In this document: piece after piece, positions 11,161 to 22,211 of the stretch
How the letters are laid out: each line of letters opens with the position of its first letter
Position numbering within the stretch: the first letter of the stretch is position 1
DNA from: Ilyonectria destructans
Taxonomy: Eukaryota > Ascomycota > Sordariomycetes > Hypocreales > Nectriaceae
Assembly (NCBI GenBank): GCA_020740775.1
Contig: JAHEWK010000008.1
Coordinates: 434,001-498,000 of the forward strand
Direction: 5' to 3'
DNA: 64,000 nucleotides
Program-made: the position numbers and the translations under genes
The notes under the pieces: generated by a model
What the model was told of the DNA's origin: nothing
Databases searched by the model: none
What the model saw: the letters and a program-made list of their open reading frames with translations, nothing else

Positions 11161-12907
11161 TCAGTCGATCCGGAGCTCCTCGGGCTGCACGTTCCAGTCC
11201 TCCTCCTCCTGCCAGGTTGGGGCCAGCACGAAGCGGCCCATGATCTTGCCCATTCCGATGCCTTCGCCGCCCATGACTCCTGGTTTGGGCTTCTCGTCGT
11301 TGTCCTCGACGATGACGGCCGTCGTCAGGAAGTTCATACCCGCCGCGGGGCTCATCTCCAGGATCTGGCCGCCCCAGTCGAGCTCCACCCGGCCGGATTT
11401 GCGGACCTTGAGCTGCCCCACCATGCCGCCTTGTGAGAGGAGTTGCGAGAGGAAGCCCGCCGTGTTCTCCGGGTCGTCTGCTGGGTCTTGGCCCGGCGCT
11501 AGGATCCCGTCCTCTTGGGTTAAGTCGACTGGTGTAGGGTCGTCGGCGCTCGGCGTGGAGTCCAGCATGTTTGAGTCTTCCGCTTCCTTCTTGACCTTGC
11601 TGACAGGTTTCGGCTGAGAAATCTCTCTGAGAGGTGGTAGGATAGGAGGAAACTGGAAGAGGTACATGCGGCCATCCTTATTGCTGAGGCCTTCCAAATT
11701 GGCTTCGTTGGCTTCTTTGGCCTCCTTGGCCTCCTCGCCCTCCTCGCCCTCCTTGCTGCCCTCCTTGTTTTCGTTTGTCGTTATCGTGACTGCACCCAAC
11801 TCGCTGGCGAGGAGGTTCAGATCTGTTTGGATCATCCTTTCTTCGGGATCTTGAGGAGCCGCTTTCCGAATTGGCGGCAAAACTGCTGGCGCCTTCTGCT
11901 GCTTGACCTTCTCTTGCACGTCAGCCGGGGGCTTGGCATCGGCGTCCAGATCCATTGAGTCCTCAAGCCCAGGCTCCGTTTTCACAACGACTAGCTTCTT
12001 TCCGTCTGTGTCCCAAACACCGCCTTCTTCCGACTGATCTGCTAGAGTCTCGGGTGCTTCTCCATCTCCATCAATCCAGAGGCTCTCCTCCTCGTTGGCG
12101 TTTTCTGCAGCCTCTAGTTCGGCCGTCGTAGCCACAACCACTCCTTCGTCTTTGTGTTCCTTTCGGTATATTCCCATTGGTAGAATGCTTGTCGGCCTGA
12201 TGCTGAGGGCGGCAAACATGGCCTCGTCATCGCTATCCAGTTCCTCGTTTTGCGTGTTGACATTGAGCTTGTCGGCGTTGATTCGTGGTTCGCGGTACCG
12301 TGAGCCGTCAGCCTGGGCGAAGCCAGCCTTGGAATCTGATTTAAAAGATCGTGAGAACGATCCGCCACCACCAAAACCACCACCACCGCCGCCGCCACCA
12401 CCGAACCAGCCACCTCCTCCTGTGCGTAGAAATAGTCAGAATTGCATTGTTTGAATAGACATGCCCGTGCGAATGCGCCTTACCTCCGACGCCTGACGAG
12501 AACGGTCCACTGGCGCCCCCGATGGGCCGTCCAAAGCCGCCTCTAGCACCCATTGCATCACCTCGGCTCCGCTTGCTTCGGAACCGTGAGCGACCTCGAG
12601 CGCGCCGCTCGTCTGCTGCTCTGTCTTGAGCCTTCTGTTCCTCCTGGCGTGCTAGGGTGTCACGCTCCGCCTCATCTCGACGAACAACCTTCGGTCGGAA
12701 TCGTCCTGCTGCAGGTCCCCGGGTCGCCCGGGTAGTAGCGCCGCCGCGAGACGGTGCGCTTGGTGTGCTTCGAATCGGGGGATTGGAGGTTCCTGTCGCA
12801 ACAGGTGTAGCACTGGTGCTGGCTTCGCCGCTCTGAGGTTGCGCCCGCTGCCCGGCGGCGGCGGCCCCTCTACGGGTTCCCCGGGCGGGTGCCCTTCCGC
12901 GAACCAT
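11161..12907 (-). CDS. RPC53: DNA-directed RNA polymerase III subunit RPC4 (C53)
   Basis: Exons on the minus strand are 12907-12484 and 12419-11161, with a 64-nt intron; 560 aa. The C-terminal 150 residues carry the RPC4 domain: MYLFQFPPILPPL, then a stretch on a Gly-rich strand and KIMGRFVLAPTW near the end. In yeast the C53-C37 dimer works in initiation, elongation and termination or re-initiation on tRNA and 5S genes. The N-terminal half is disordered: basic RG/RGG-type sequence, then a glycine block (near residues 142-160) encoded across the splice junction, then acidic segments. The ATG at 12907 begins MVRGRAPARG; an upstream in-frame ATG at 12997 would add 30 residues and is less likely. 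Its start faces the UreD terminator region, so it is tandem with UreD on the minus strand. Confidence 0.87.
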
Positions 12908-13435
12908 CGTAGACGCACTGAGTTTGGGGGAGAAGGATCGTGAGGCGGAGGGAGAAGAGCGTCGGAGTACTTCGAGAAGCGGGATGAAGCTATACAAAAT
13001 TTTGGCCGGACTTCAATTGCTTAGTTTGGCAGTGGGGGAAGAAAGGTGGGGGATCGTAATTCTGCCAATGTTGGTGACTCACCGCCCTGGCTAGTCAAGG
13101 TACTGGGATAAGTTGGCGGGTGCTATGCAGGCGATTTGGGGACGAGCGTCCTCTATAATTCACAGTAATTATGGAATGCTGTTCCTTTTGAGTATGCCAG
13201 AGTGACAAAGTTATTCATAAATTTGGAGGTTAAATGGATGAACTTGGATGATTCCAATGGTGGCTGCCTATTTCTTCATTGATAAGTCTTGCTAATGCTT
13301 GTTATATTGGCCCCAAGGCTCTACCAAGTGCCAAAGAACCGTCTAAGTCAATATCAATCTTTCGTAGCGTCTAAAATTCTATGGCTTAGACAAACGGATG
13401 CTGTGATACAAAGACTGAGCAAAAAATCTCCGACA
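12908..13435. other. Intergenic region between tandem minus-strand genes
   Basis: The stretch holds the promoter of RPC4 and the 3' flank of UreD. From about 13140 it is AT-rich. No gene or RNA is seen. Confidence 0.5.
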
Positions 13436-14425
13436 TTATCGGATACACATCATAGACTGGTCGCCGAACTGAGTAGATATGCTCCCTTCCTTCATGATCA
13501 TTGTCCCGATCCATTCCCTACCAGCTTCCACCGCTGTTGCTCCAAACTTGACAATCACGCATCCTCTCACCCGCGCAGCGGACCAAAGAACACCGCCTTG
13601 TTTTTCCATCTCGAGGCGTTTAGATCGCCAGTATTGCAAGTCTGACACCCCCGAATTCGCTTTCGCTTTTGCCTCTGGTGACCGGAAGTCCTGAGCTCCA
13701 ATGCGAGGTAGGGCGTCAAACTCGGCAAGGAAGAACTCTCCTAGAGACTTCATCATATCACCTCGCAAGATAAGAGTCCCGGAAACGGCCATCTTTTGCA
13801 TCATGTCCTGGAGTGTTCGACCGACGGCTTGGCTACCGTCTTTAGACAGAATGACCGAGTCCCTGACTAATAACCGTTCTTGAGTTGAACCCTTGGGGTC
13901 GCAAAGCCATACTTCGTTGCGACCAGTCCACTTGGTCAAGCTCCAGTTTTCACCACGAGCGGATCGACCGTGTGTGACCCAATCTAGCAGACATAACGAC
14001 GCCCGACTATCAAGTCGAAAGATTTGTATTTGAGCATAGACACTGTCCTCAAATGGCTGAACTGGGTCCGGGAGGAGGCAAAGACCGGCATCGTTGTCGA
14101 TTTGAGCATGGATGTTCTGTCTCGTGATGATCTCTGTGGAAGGGGTTTTGAAGATCTTGGTATGCCCCTGCGTGGCAATGCTGAGTTTCGATTCGGGTCG
14201 CACGTGAATTGACAAGTTGACTGTATCCCCGGCGACAAGTCCGCCCCCGTAGGATAAGAGAAACACCAGGATGCTATCCTGGTCGACTGATGGAGATGGA
14301 GCAATGAGCTTCAGGGGATATTGGTAGGTCATTTTTTCCAGGCCACTCCCCCCAGTGGGGAGGAGGCTGACGACGATGTGGCCATCACCAGGGGACAGGG
14401 AAGACGGAGGGAAAGGCGAGTCCAT
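13436..14425 (-). CDS. ureD: Urease accessory protein UreD (UreH)
   Basis: This is a single-exon gene of 329 aa, the usual length for the fungal protein. UreD binds the apo-urease and, with UreF and UreG, delivers nickel to the active site in the cytosol. Family features seen are the N-terminal block with GGGLVAGDTVNLSIHV, followed by the beta-helix strands KLSIATQGHTKIFKT, the LLPDPVQPFEDSVYAQ segment and the LLDWVTHGRSARGENW block. The C-terminal part carries the LRGDMM region. The ATG at 14425 starts MDSPFPPSSLSPG just ahead of the conserved region. The gene is divergent from cohesin SCC3 across a 424-bp shared promoter. Confidence 0.9.
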   Translation of the reverse strand: MDSPFPPSSLSPGDGHIVVSLLPTGGSGLEKMTYQYPLKLIAPSPSVDQDSILVFLLSYGGGLVAGDTVNLSIHVRPESKLSIATQGHTKIFKTPSTEIITRQNIHAQIDNDAGLCLLPDPVQPFEDSVYAQIQIFRLDSRASLCLLDWVTHGRSARGENWSLTKWTGRNEVWLCDPKGSTQERLLVRDSVILSKDGSQAVGRTLQDMMQKMAVSGTLILRGDMMKSLGEFFLAEFDALPRIGAQDFRSPEAKAKANSGVSDLQYWRSKRLEMEKQGGVLWSAARVRGCVIVKFGATAVEAGREWIGTMIMKEGSISTQFGDQSMMCIR

Positions 14426-14849
14426 GTCAACATCATCTCGAAGAACAGTTCCTCGCAGGCGAATTGCAGAAGAATCAGCGAGGGTCCGACCTATGTAGAA
14501 AGGATGCGCAATTGAGCACCTTCACTCCGCCCTTAGATACTAAATGTGTAAAAAGATCGCTCGGATGATGGATCTTGAAGAAGATATCCCTATCTGGGGT
14601 TGTGGCTCAGCCCCGCAGTCAAGTGGCGCCTCAAAGGTGGCTCGTGCTCTGTCGTGGCTGAGCTGGCGCTCCTTCCGAAATTCATCCGCCAGAAACCGGG
14701 ACCACCCACTTTCCAAAATAACCTGGCCGTTCATCCACGCGACATTCGACGCGACAAGAGAAACACCATTGTCGCCCTCGGATCGGGGGTCGTTCATCTG
14801 GCTGTCCATCCCTCAAATGACACCTACGCGACTGCCTCTGCGAGAAACC
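14426..14849. promoter_or_regulatory. Shared intergenic promoter of ureD and SCC3
   Basis: A 424-bp region lies between two divergent start codons. On the plus strand it stays open in the SCC3 frame from an ATG at 14544 up to the SCC3 start, so part of it could encode a longer N terminus. No TATA box stands out. Confidence 0.55.
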
Positions 14850-17800
14850 ATGGACAACAACGCAAGCCCAACGCCTACGCCGGAAGCCGACAGCACGGCG
14901 CGTCGCCGTTCCGGACGCGTCGTGAGAGCGCCGACTAAGTTTACGCCCGAGGCTGCGAGTCAATCCGCCACTACGAAGCGCAAGAGAGATGAACATGATG
15001 AGGAGGATGCCGAGAACGAGGCGCCAGATTCAGACGAGGAGATGAGCGACGAGATTGAGGACGATAGCGACGACGACCATCCCGCGCCTAGGTCTAGGAA
15101 GAAGTCGTCGCAAACAAGTCGCGCAAAGAAACCGTCCCTGAAGAAGCCGAAGATCAATGGGACGCAGCCTGCGCGTGCCGCTCACCCTGCCGGGCTTCCC
15201 AGCAGACCTAAGAAGTCGGTCCGCATCGATACGGGCGACAAGGGAACTGGCCTATTTGGTAAGGATTTCACTCCTGGTTCGGCCACATCGCTCCGATGCT
15301 GACACGCCTGCAGCTGAAGTCTTTGGATCCGGCGATTCGTGCAATACGGTAGCCCAGCAGTGGCTAGAGAAGTATCGCGCGGATGAAGCGCCGGCTCTTA
15401 CGGACCTGGTGAACTGCATCTTGCAGTGCGCCGGTTGCGATCAGGAGGTTACGGAAGATGATATTCGCGACCCCGAGAACATTCCAAACAGATTGATTGA
15501 TTTGCAGAGCGTCTATCAAGAGGTAAAATTCGAAATCGCGTCGATTAGCTGATGGAAAGTGCTGACAAGGCTATAGCAACAAATCACCGATTATCCGCTG
15601 ATCTCCAAGGCGAAGAACATCAGATCTTTCCGAGATTTACTAGTGACCTTCTTCCACACGCTTATTTCGCTCATCCACGAGGCCGACGTCATGTACAAAG
15701 ATCAGACTCTGATCGATAACCTGCATGCATGGCTGGCTAGTATGTCCTCGTCCTCGCTCCGCCCCTTCCGCCATACCGCAACCAGTATCGCCCTGGCTGT
15801 TCAGTCCGGCTTAGTCCACGTCGCCGATACCCTCGACGAGCGTATCAGCAGCCTCGAGCAGCAGCACCAGTCCTCAAAACGAGGCAAGAACAAGACGAGA
15901 ACCGCGGAGATCCAGCGAACCCTAGACGAGGCCAACGGGAATCGCAAGCTCTGCAGCGAAGCCATCCAGTCCTTTTTCGACACTGTATTTGTCCACCGTT
16001 ACCGAGACGTTGATCCCAAGATAAGAACTGAGTGCGTCGAGGCACTCGGGTCTTGGATATGGGACTTGCCGACCGTCTTCATGGAGCCAGGCTATTTGCG
16101 CTACTTGGGTTGGATGCTTTCGGATACTCATGCGCCAACTCGCCAGGAAGTTTTGAAACAGCTTTCGAGGGTATTTAGGCGAGACGCACAGCAACTTGGA
16201 CATTTCATCGACAGATTCCGACCTAGATTGATCGAGATGGCATGCAGAGACTCAGAGGTCCCTGTCAGGGTGGCTGCTATCTCCGTCATTGATACGCTAC
16301 GCGCTGCGGCGATGCTCGAGCCCGATGAGATTGATTCCATTGGTAAGCTCATATTCGATAATGAACTTAGAATTCGCAAAGCCGTTGTCGGGTTCTTCGT
16401 CTCGTGCGTTATGGATGTTCACGAGGGCAAGCTGGAAGAGATTGGCGGCACCGACACCTTGGACGAGCTCTTTGACAATGTTGAGGAGGACGATTTGGAC
16501 GCTCCTCGCCAGGAATGGGTCAACATCAAGTGTCTCGCTGAAACCCTCGCTATTTACGACGCTCAGATCGAAGAGGACCACCAAAACGGGGAATCCCTTA
16601 ACTTGGATGTTGCTGCTGATCTGCTGGAGGCAACCGTGCCAGATACCAGAATTTCTCTGGCGTCCCAGGTTCTCTATGAAAAGGTCCCCGAGATCAAGAA
16701 GTGGGGGATCTTGGCCGGTTATCTGCTGTTTGATCACACATCAAGCACCAAGGCCAAGTCCAAGGCTAAGGGCAAGGGCGATTCTGCGGAGGTATCCTTT
16801 AAGAAGGCTGTTGCCCCATCGGCCGCAGAAGAGTCAATCCTCCTGGATGTCCTCAGCTCCGCTGTTAAATCGAGTCTGGCCCAGACTGGCGATGTTGACA
16901 GGAACAAGAAGATTCGTTATCGAACTGAAGCAATGGAGGCCCAGGAGGAGATTGCGCTCGAGTTGGCAACTCTGATTCCAAGGCTTCTGAGCAAGTTTGG
17001 AGCCGAGCCAGAGACCGCCGCAATTGTTCTCCGCTTGGTTCACTTCCTCAACCTTGACGTATTTCAACAGCTTCGACAAGACGCCACCAAATACGAGAGA
17101 TTGCTCGATGAAATCAGCACTCAATTCAACAGACACGACGACCGGAGAGTTCTGTCCGAAGCGGCTACGGCCCTGTTGCACTCGAGACAATACGACGATC
17201 TCGAGGAATTGACAGACGGCAAGCTCGCAAATCTTTGGGAGAATGTTATCACGGCGCTCCGAAATTTCGACAAGACCTGCGAGCTCTCAGTTCGTGGAAA
17301 CCTGACGGAAGCTCCCCTCAAAGAGTTGTCGACTATCCTATTGAAGATCAGCAAGCTGTCGAGCATCTCAGATTGCGTCGACACCTTGGAGGCCGAGGGA
17401 GGGTCCGAGAGTACATCCCCTATTATTCAGATCTTGGCCGAGATCGTCCACCGTGGAAAGTACGAGCCTCTAGAAGATGAGATTGATGACCTTGAGGACG
17501 AGGTCACCACCTTCGCCATCAGAAGCTGCCAGTTCTACTTTATGTGGAAGACACGAGCCCTCTCTAAGCTCCTTTCCTCTGGAGTGGGTATTGCAGATGC
17601 CGAACTCGATCGTCTATCCCTCCTACGGCAGTCCTTCCGCAAACATATCATCGAGACCTTCTCTTCACGCGCGGCCATTGACCAACTCCGATTGTTTGCG
17701 ACCGGAAGTTTGTGTGATCTACACCTCACCTTCGCGACACTTCGCCCGACGATTGAGCACTTCCGCCCGACTTCCAGCGCGGGCTCGCAAGCAACCGGCG

Positions 17801-18462
17801 GCGAGAAGTATAAGAGCCTAGTCCAGGACATTGAATCCGGTCTCGTCCCTGAGTTGGTTTCCATCTTCGATGGCGCAGAGCGACAATATGCCAAGAAGTC
17901 AAAGAAGGACAAGACGCTTAACGAACCAGCTGAGGACGAGGACCCAATGGCCGATGACGAGGATCTTGAAGAAGATGATGACGACGAGAACCTGTCATAC
18001 GAGGAGCGGTTTGCGGCTGAGCTCAAGACTGAGAAGGCTCTCTGCGAGTTGACAGCAAAGTACGTCTTGGCCATCGCCGCGAAGCTCGTGGACGGGCGGG
18101 GCAACCATGCTGGAAAGCTACGCCGCCGCCTGCTCCGCAACCAGACTAAACTCGGAAACAACTTCAAAGAGGTTGTCGCCTATCTGGACGAGGAGAAGCT
18201 CGCGGAGCGCACCAAGAAGAAGGCTGCTGCGGCGCACCCCACCTCTAAGCCCCAGAAGGCCCAGCTCAGCGAGGAGATGATCGTTGGCGAGGACGAGGAT
18301 GAGGACGACGACATCTTTGGCGACGAGCCCCAGCCTGAGGAGGGCTCCCGCGAGGACCTCCGCCAGAGGGAGCTCTTGGAAGAGGACCCGATCGACGATG
18401 ATGACGAAGAAGAAGAGGAACGACCAGCTCACGATTCAGATGACGATGTTCTTGGGGATTAA
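14850..18462 (+). CDS. SCC3: Cohesin subunit SCC3/STAG (Psc3, IRR1 family)
   Basis: Exons are 14850-15258, 15314-15522 and 15577-18462 (introns of 55 and 54 nt); 1167 aa. SCC3 binds the kleisin of the SMC1-SMC3 ring and DNA, and is needed for sister chromatid cohesion and chromosome folding. The first 130 residues are a basic and acidic disordered tail with SGRVVRAPTKF. The STAG domain begins in exon 2 (AEVFGSGDSCNTVAQQWLEKY) and runs on in exon 3 (LVTFFHTLISLIHEADVMYKD). The stromalin conservative domain follows near residues 335-420 (HRYRDVDPKIRTECVEALG). The rest is HEAT-like helical repeat, ending in an acidic Asp/Glu-rich tail. The ATG at 14850 was chosen because it fits a short disordered start; an in-frame ATG at 14544 would add 102 residues. 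Confidence 0.92.
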
Positions 18463-18786
18463 TAGGCTCCCCTTTCCCTGTAGGACGGGCCGCGTTGGAC
18501 CTTTGCAATACGAGATGCGGACTTTTTTCCTTTTTCTAGATTCGAGCACCTTTTTGTCATGTATGTAGTTGGAGGTTCGTGCGTCGCCACGGCCGGAGTC
18601 TTGGTATGGTATGTGGGCAGAAGCCCTTTCTGAGTTTGGGCGTCTCAAGGGGATTTCTGTAATTCATCACCCCCTATACTATCAGGATTCCTTGCGCCCG
18701 ATCCTTTGCATGTTTCTCCCAAATCCGTGATATATATGCCTATATAATTCCAAAGCATAAAACTCCATTTTCCCCGTCTTACTCGG
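18463..18786. other. Intergenic region between convergent SCC3 and POT1
   Basis: A 324-bp stretch between two stop codons holds the 3' ends of both transcripts. An AT-rich part at 18725-18770 is a likely site of 3' end formation. Confidence 0.5.
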
Positions 18787-20970
18787 CTAGTTCATCGAGA
18801 TCCGGGTCCCAAACAACCCAAACATCCTCTGCCATCGACTGCCCTCACCTGCGTCGGCCTTGGCCACGTCTGATTCCCGTACCTTGACGCCGTACTGGCG
18901 GATGCAACACGCAAATGGCCGATTCGCAACCTGTGTCTTTCCCGCTCCCTTGGTGTTTGGCTCATCCTCATCAGAACTGTCGGTGGGCGGTTTGCCCTCC
19001 CTCACGGCCTTGATCGATTTGGTCTTTTTGGCCTGCGCACGACTCTTATGCTCCTCCAAGTCTCCCCACAGGAGAAACAAACGTTGACGGAGCGCCTCAA
19101 GATTCGTTGCGTCACGGTGTAGGTTGGAGGCATCTAGGTTCATGAGGTACTGTGCGGCTTGGTTATCTACTGCAACCCACAACCTTTTCTTCTGTTGATT
19201 CCCCAGAACAGCGGCGTCCTCTAGTTCGAGGTGGAAACGCCACTCCCAGGTATGCTTAGTTGTGGAATATGTTGTGTCCTGTTCAGACTCTGAACCGCCA
19301 TCGGAATCGTCATTGTCTGATAGGACATCGAATTCTGAAGTCTTTTTTGCAAAGGCAAAGTCCTCGAGTCTGGAAGGCATGAAGTTGACGACGCGCACGT
19401 TGGCGCGGTAGTTTGTGTTTATAAAAGGGAGCTGGAGCTTGACGTGTTCCTGATTAATTGTGGTGTTGTAGGTGGCAGGTTCCAATATGTCGGCGACAAA
19501 ACTGGCCGACTTGTTTTGGTTCTCGCATTTCACTATGTAAACAAATTAGGACTGCTCGGGGGGCCAATGCAACCCGGGGGACTACCTTGTGGGTTCAGAT
19601 CTGTCACAGGAACAGACCCATTTAATTTCTGTTCCTCTTTTTGTGCTTGGGCACGGAGTAGTTTCCGGCGTTCCTTGGACTTCGGGATCTTCTTGGGCTC
19701 TGAGCTGACAGCCACATCGGCCTTGCGCTTCTGGCCAGCCTTTGCAGCTTCGGAAATATCCTGGAGCTGATCTTTCTTCACTCGCTCGTAGTCTCGCTTA
19801 CGGCGAAGCGCGTCTTTTAGGCGTGGGTTGATATTCTCTGGGTCGTCTCTCGGATCGAGGGGCGATATTCCAAGCTTGGGTCCATGCGCTTCCCGGTCCT
19901 CTCTGAGATAACCCTCGAGGTTAGAGGCATTGTGCCCAATTTTGACCTGCAGGTTTCGAATGGACACCCATGTACCGACAGATATCCGACCATCTCTGAT
20001 GGCAGTTGCGTGGGGCTCAAAGCAAGTGATTTGCAAGCTCTTCTTGCCAAACGGCCCATTCCAACCAGTCTTCGAGACAGCAGCCATTGAGTGCTTTGTG
20101 GTGTACCCAAAAGGATCACTGTCTGATTCCTCTGCTAGACTCCCGCTATCAAAGGCGTGATGAAAGAAGGCCATATTTTCGGTGTAGTCGGAAACCCAGA
20201 GTGTGATCTTGTCGCCTTGGTCATATGGCTCTTTGACAACTTGGACAACAATATCACAGAAGCGCCCATCTTGAACGCCTTCAAGCAGACTGAACTTTTC
20301 CTTGACGTTGCGGGATCGAACAGTCATGACCTCAAATTCTGATTCTGTGGGTACACGGGCTTTTCTGATTGTATGGAACATGTAAGCGACATAGGCATTT
20401 TCCTTTTGGGCAGGAGGCCGATCCTGTGGCCTCGACGAAGGTCGCAGAGCACACAAAGCGTTGGCGGGGTGCTTCGGGATTTTTGCAGCCGAGTAGATGT
20501 GAACCTTGGTCTCCTTATGGGTTATCAGAGAGGGAGCCTCCGATTGATAACGTTGAATCTGAGAGTCATAGTTAATAGAGCCACCTCGTCTACAACGTGA
20601 TTGGAACGTACCTTGACTGAGAGTAGAAGAATGACATCGCCGCAACCAGCAGTTGGCATCTCCTTCTCCGGTCGAAAGACGTTGAGGGATAGAGACGAGC
20701 CCTCATCATCCTCGACGGACAAGTCGTAGAATCGTATCTGACATTTCCAGTCTTACATGGTTAGTTTGTGCAACATCAAGGGGTAGAGAAGGCATTCGTA
20801 CCGGCGCCTTTCGTCGGGACGGGGGAACGAAAGTCGGTGATAACGCCGACGACGTTGACTCTCGAGTGAACCCTAACATTGCCATCCAAAATGTCTTGGG
20901 CGGTGACGAAGCCTGGGGGCAATGATGGCGTCGAGGAAGCAGCCAGAAGGGGATGCTGCGATGGAGACAT
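18787..20970 (-). CDS. pot1: Telomere end-binding protein POT1
   Basis: Exons on the minus strand are 20970-20802, 20751-20612, 20558-19586 and 19532-18787, with introns of 50, 53 and 53 nt; 675 aa. POT1 binds the single-stranded telomeric overhang and protects chromosome ends. The N-terminal OB fold of the Telo_bind type spans about residues 15-170: VRVHSRVNVVGVITDFRSP, then across the first junction DWKCQIRFYDLSVED, FRPEKEMPTAGCGDVILL and VKIQRY across the second. A second OB-like region begins near residue 198 (GRFCDIVVQVVKE..ITLWVSDYT). A Lys-rich linker and a C-terminal domain follow. The start MSPSQHPLLAASSTP directly precedes the OB fold. It is divergent from the importin alpha gene (1.24 kb between starts). 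Confidence 0.9.
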
Positions 20971-22211
20971 GATTACCCATGCTCGTGCATCACGGAGCAG
21001 GCCTCGGTTTGGACGAAGTGGTGATTCAATCTACGCGTTCGCGTGCTTGTGGCTAAGAATGAGTGGGTGAAGTCGTGTAAATGGCCGGCGACGCGATTCG
21101 CCGTGGATGGGCGCGTTGGCGTGGGCGTGGGGTGCGAGGAAGGTCCCCCTCCATTGTCGCGACAGCACGTGTCGGAGCATGTGATCGAGTGGCAGTGGAT
21201 TCTTTTGGTGGGGGGAGGGGAAGCGGTGGTGGCAAATGAGAGCTGCATGGGAAATAAACTCACACAGAGAATGTTCTGGGACTTTTGGTAGTGGTGAACA
21301 TGATTCCTTTCATTCTTACTCCGTACTTCGGGCAAAGAGAGGGAGAGCAAACAAGTCTTGTACAACATTTGGATGTGTCTGTCACCGACCAAGTTACGTA
21401 CGTACCTTAGGTAGCCTACAACCGGGCAAGCCGCCACAGGTTTGTTGCCGGGTCCCTCTCTACGTACCTCCGCAACGACGCATCCTTTGTTGTTGTTAAT
21501 TAGGTATGGTGCGTCCAGCCGCGCCATCCATCACCCATCACCCATCACCTAGCGGAAGCGCTGCAAGTGCTTGCTTGTGTGTTTGTGCTGACCCCTGGAT
21601 GAGACGACGGTCAAACAAATGTACCTACGTAGAGGGTTTGCTGCCTGAGGCTGAAATCACCACTCTGGTGACTTCGCAGCGGTTAATTTCAGTGGCTGTA
21701 TCTGGGCTAGCCAGGTTTGCACAGTCTGCATTCTGCACAGTTCTGCACTGAACCGCACGGCAACGCGCACCCAAATCATTTCCACGACGGCCCCGCCGTC
21801 CAGTGAACGTTCAGTGGGAGCCCACTGATTGCCCACTGATTGCCCACCTAACCTACTCTGGGCCCTCTTCGCTCCATAAGTCAGGACCTTGGCTTGCCTT
21901 GCTCGACTAAGCCGGCCGCCTTCCACCCATCTGCCCCCCCATCTTCTCTCTCTCTCTCCCCGACAACAACAAAAAACTTCATCCTTCCGCTCTACATCCC
22001 CTCCCCTCTTTGGCCCTCCCTCTCCCGTCTCCCGCATTCCAGCTGCGAAGACGTCTTGCGAGCCAGGCTCTTCTCCGTTGACGTCGGGCCTTCTTCCTCT
22101 CTCCCCTCCCCCTCTGCGCTTCTTGTCCGCACCCCCGCACAACATTTTGCTGTCTGTTCACCTACCAACGCCGCCCCTCTCCTGAGCAGAGCCAAACCAA
22201 AATCAGTCACC
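20971..22211. promoter_or_regulatory. Divergent promoter region of POT1 and importin alpha
   Basis: A perfect odd palindrome TACCTTAGGTA lies at 21403-21413, and a direct CATCACC triplet repeat is at 21527-21548. From about 21920 to 22160 the plus strand is CT-rich, as in the leaders of strongly expressed fungal genes, and runs into the importin alpha start. No additional gene is supported. Confidence 0.6.

Noticed and set aside
21894..22211. Extended importin alpha N terminus through the CT-rich leader
   Set aside because: The upstream frame begins only with TTG and encodes Pro/Ser/Leu from a pyrimidine tract; the ATG at 22212 starts the standard importin-beta-binding domain.
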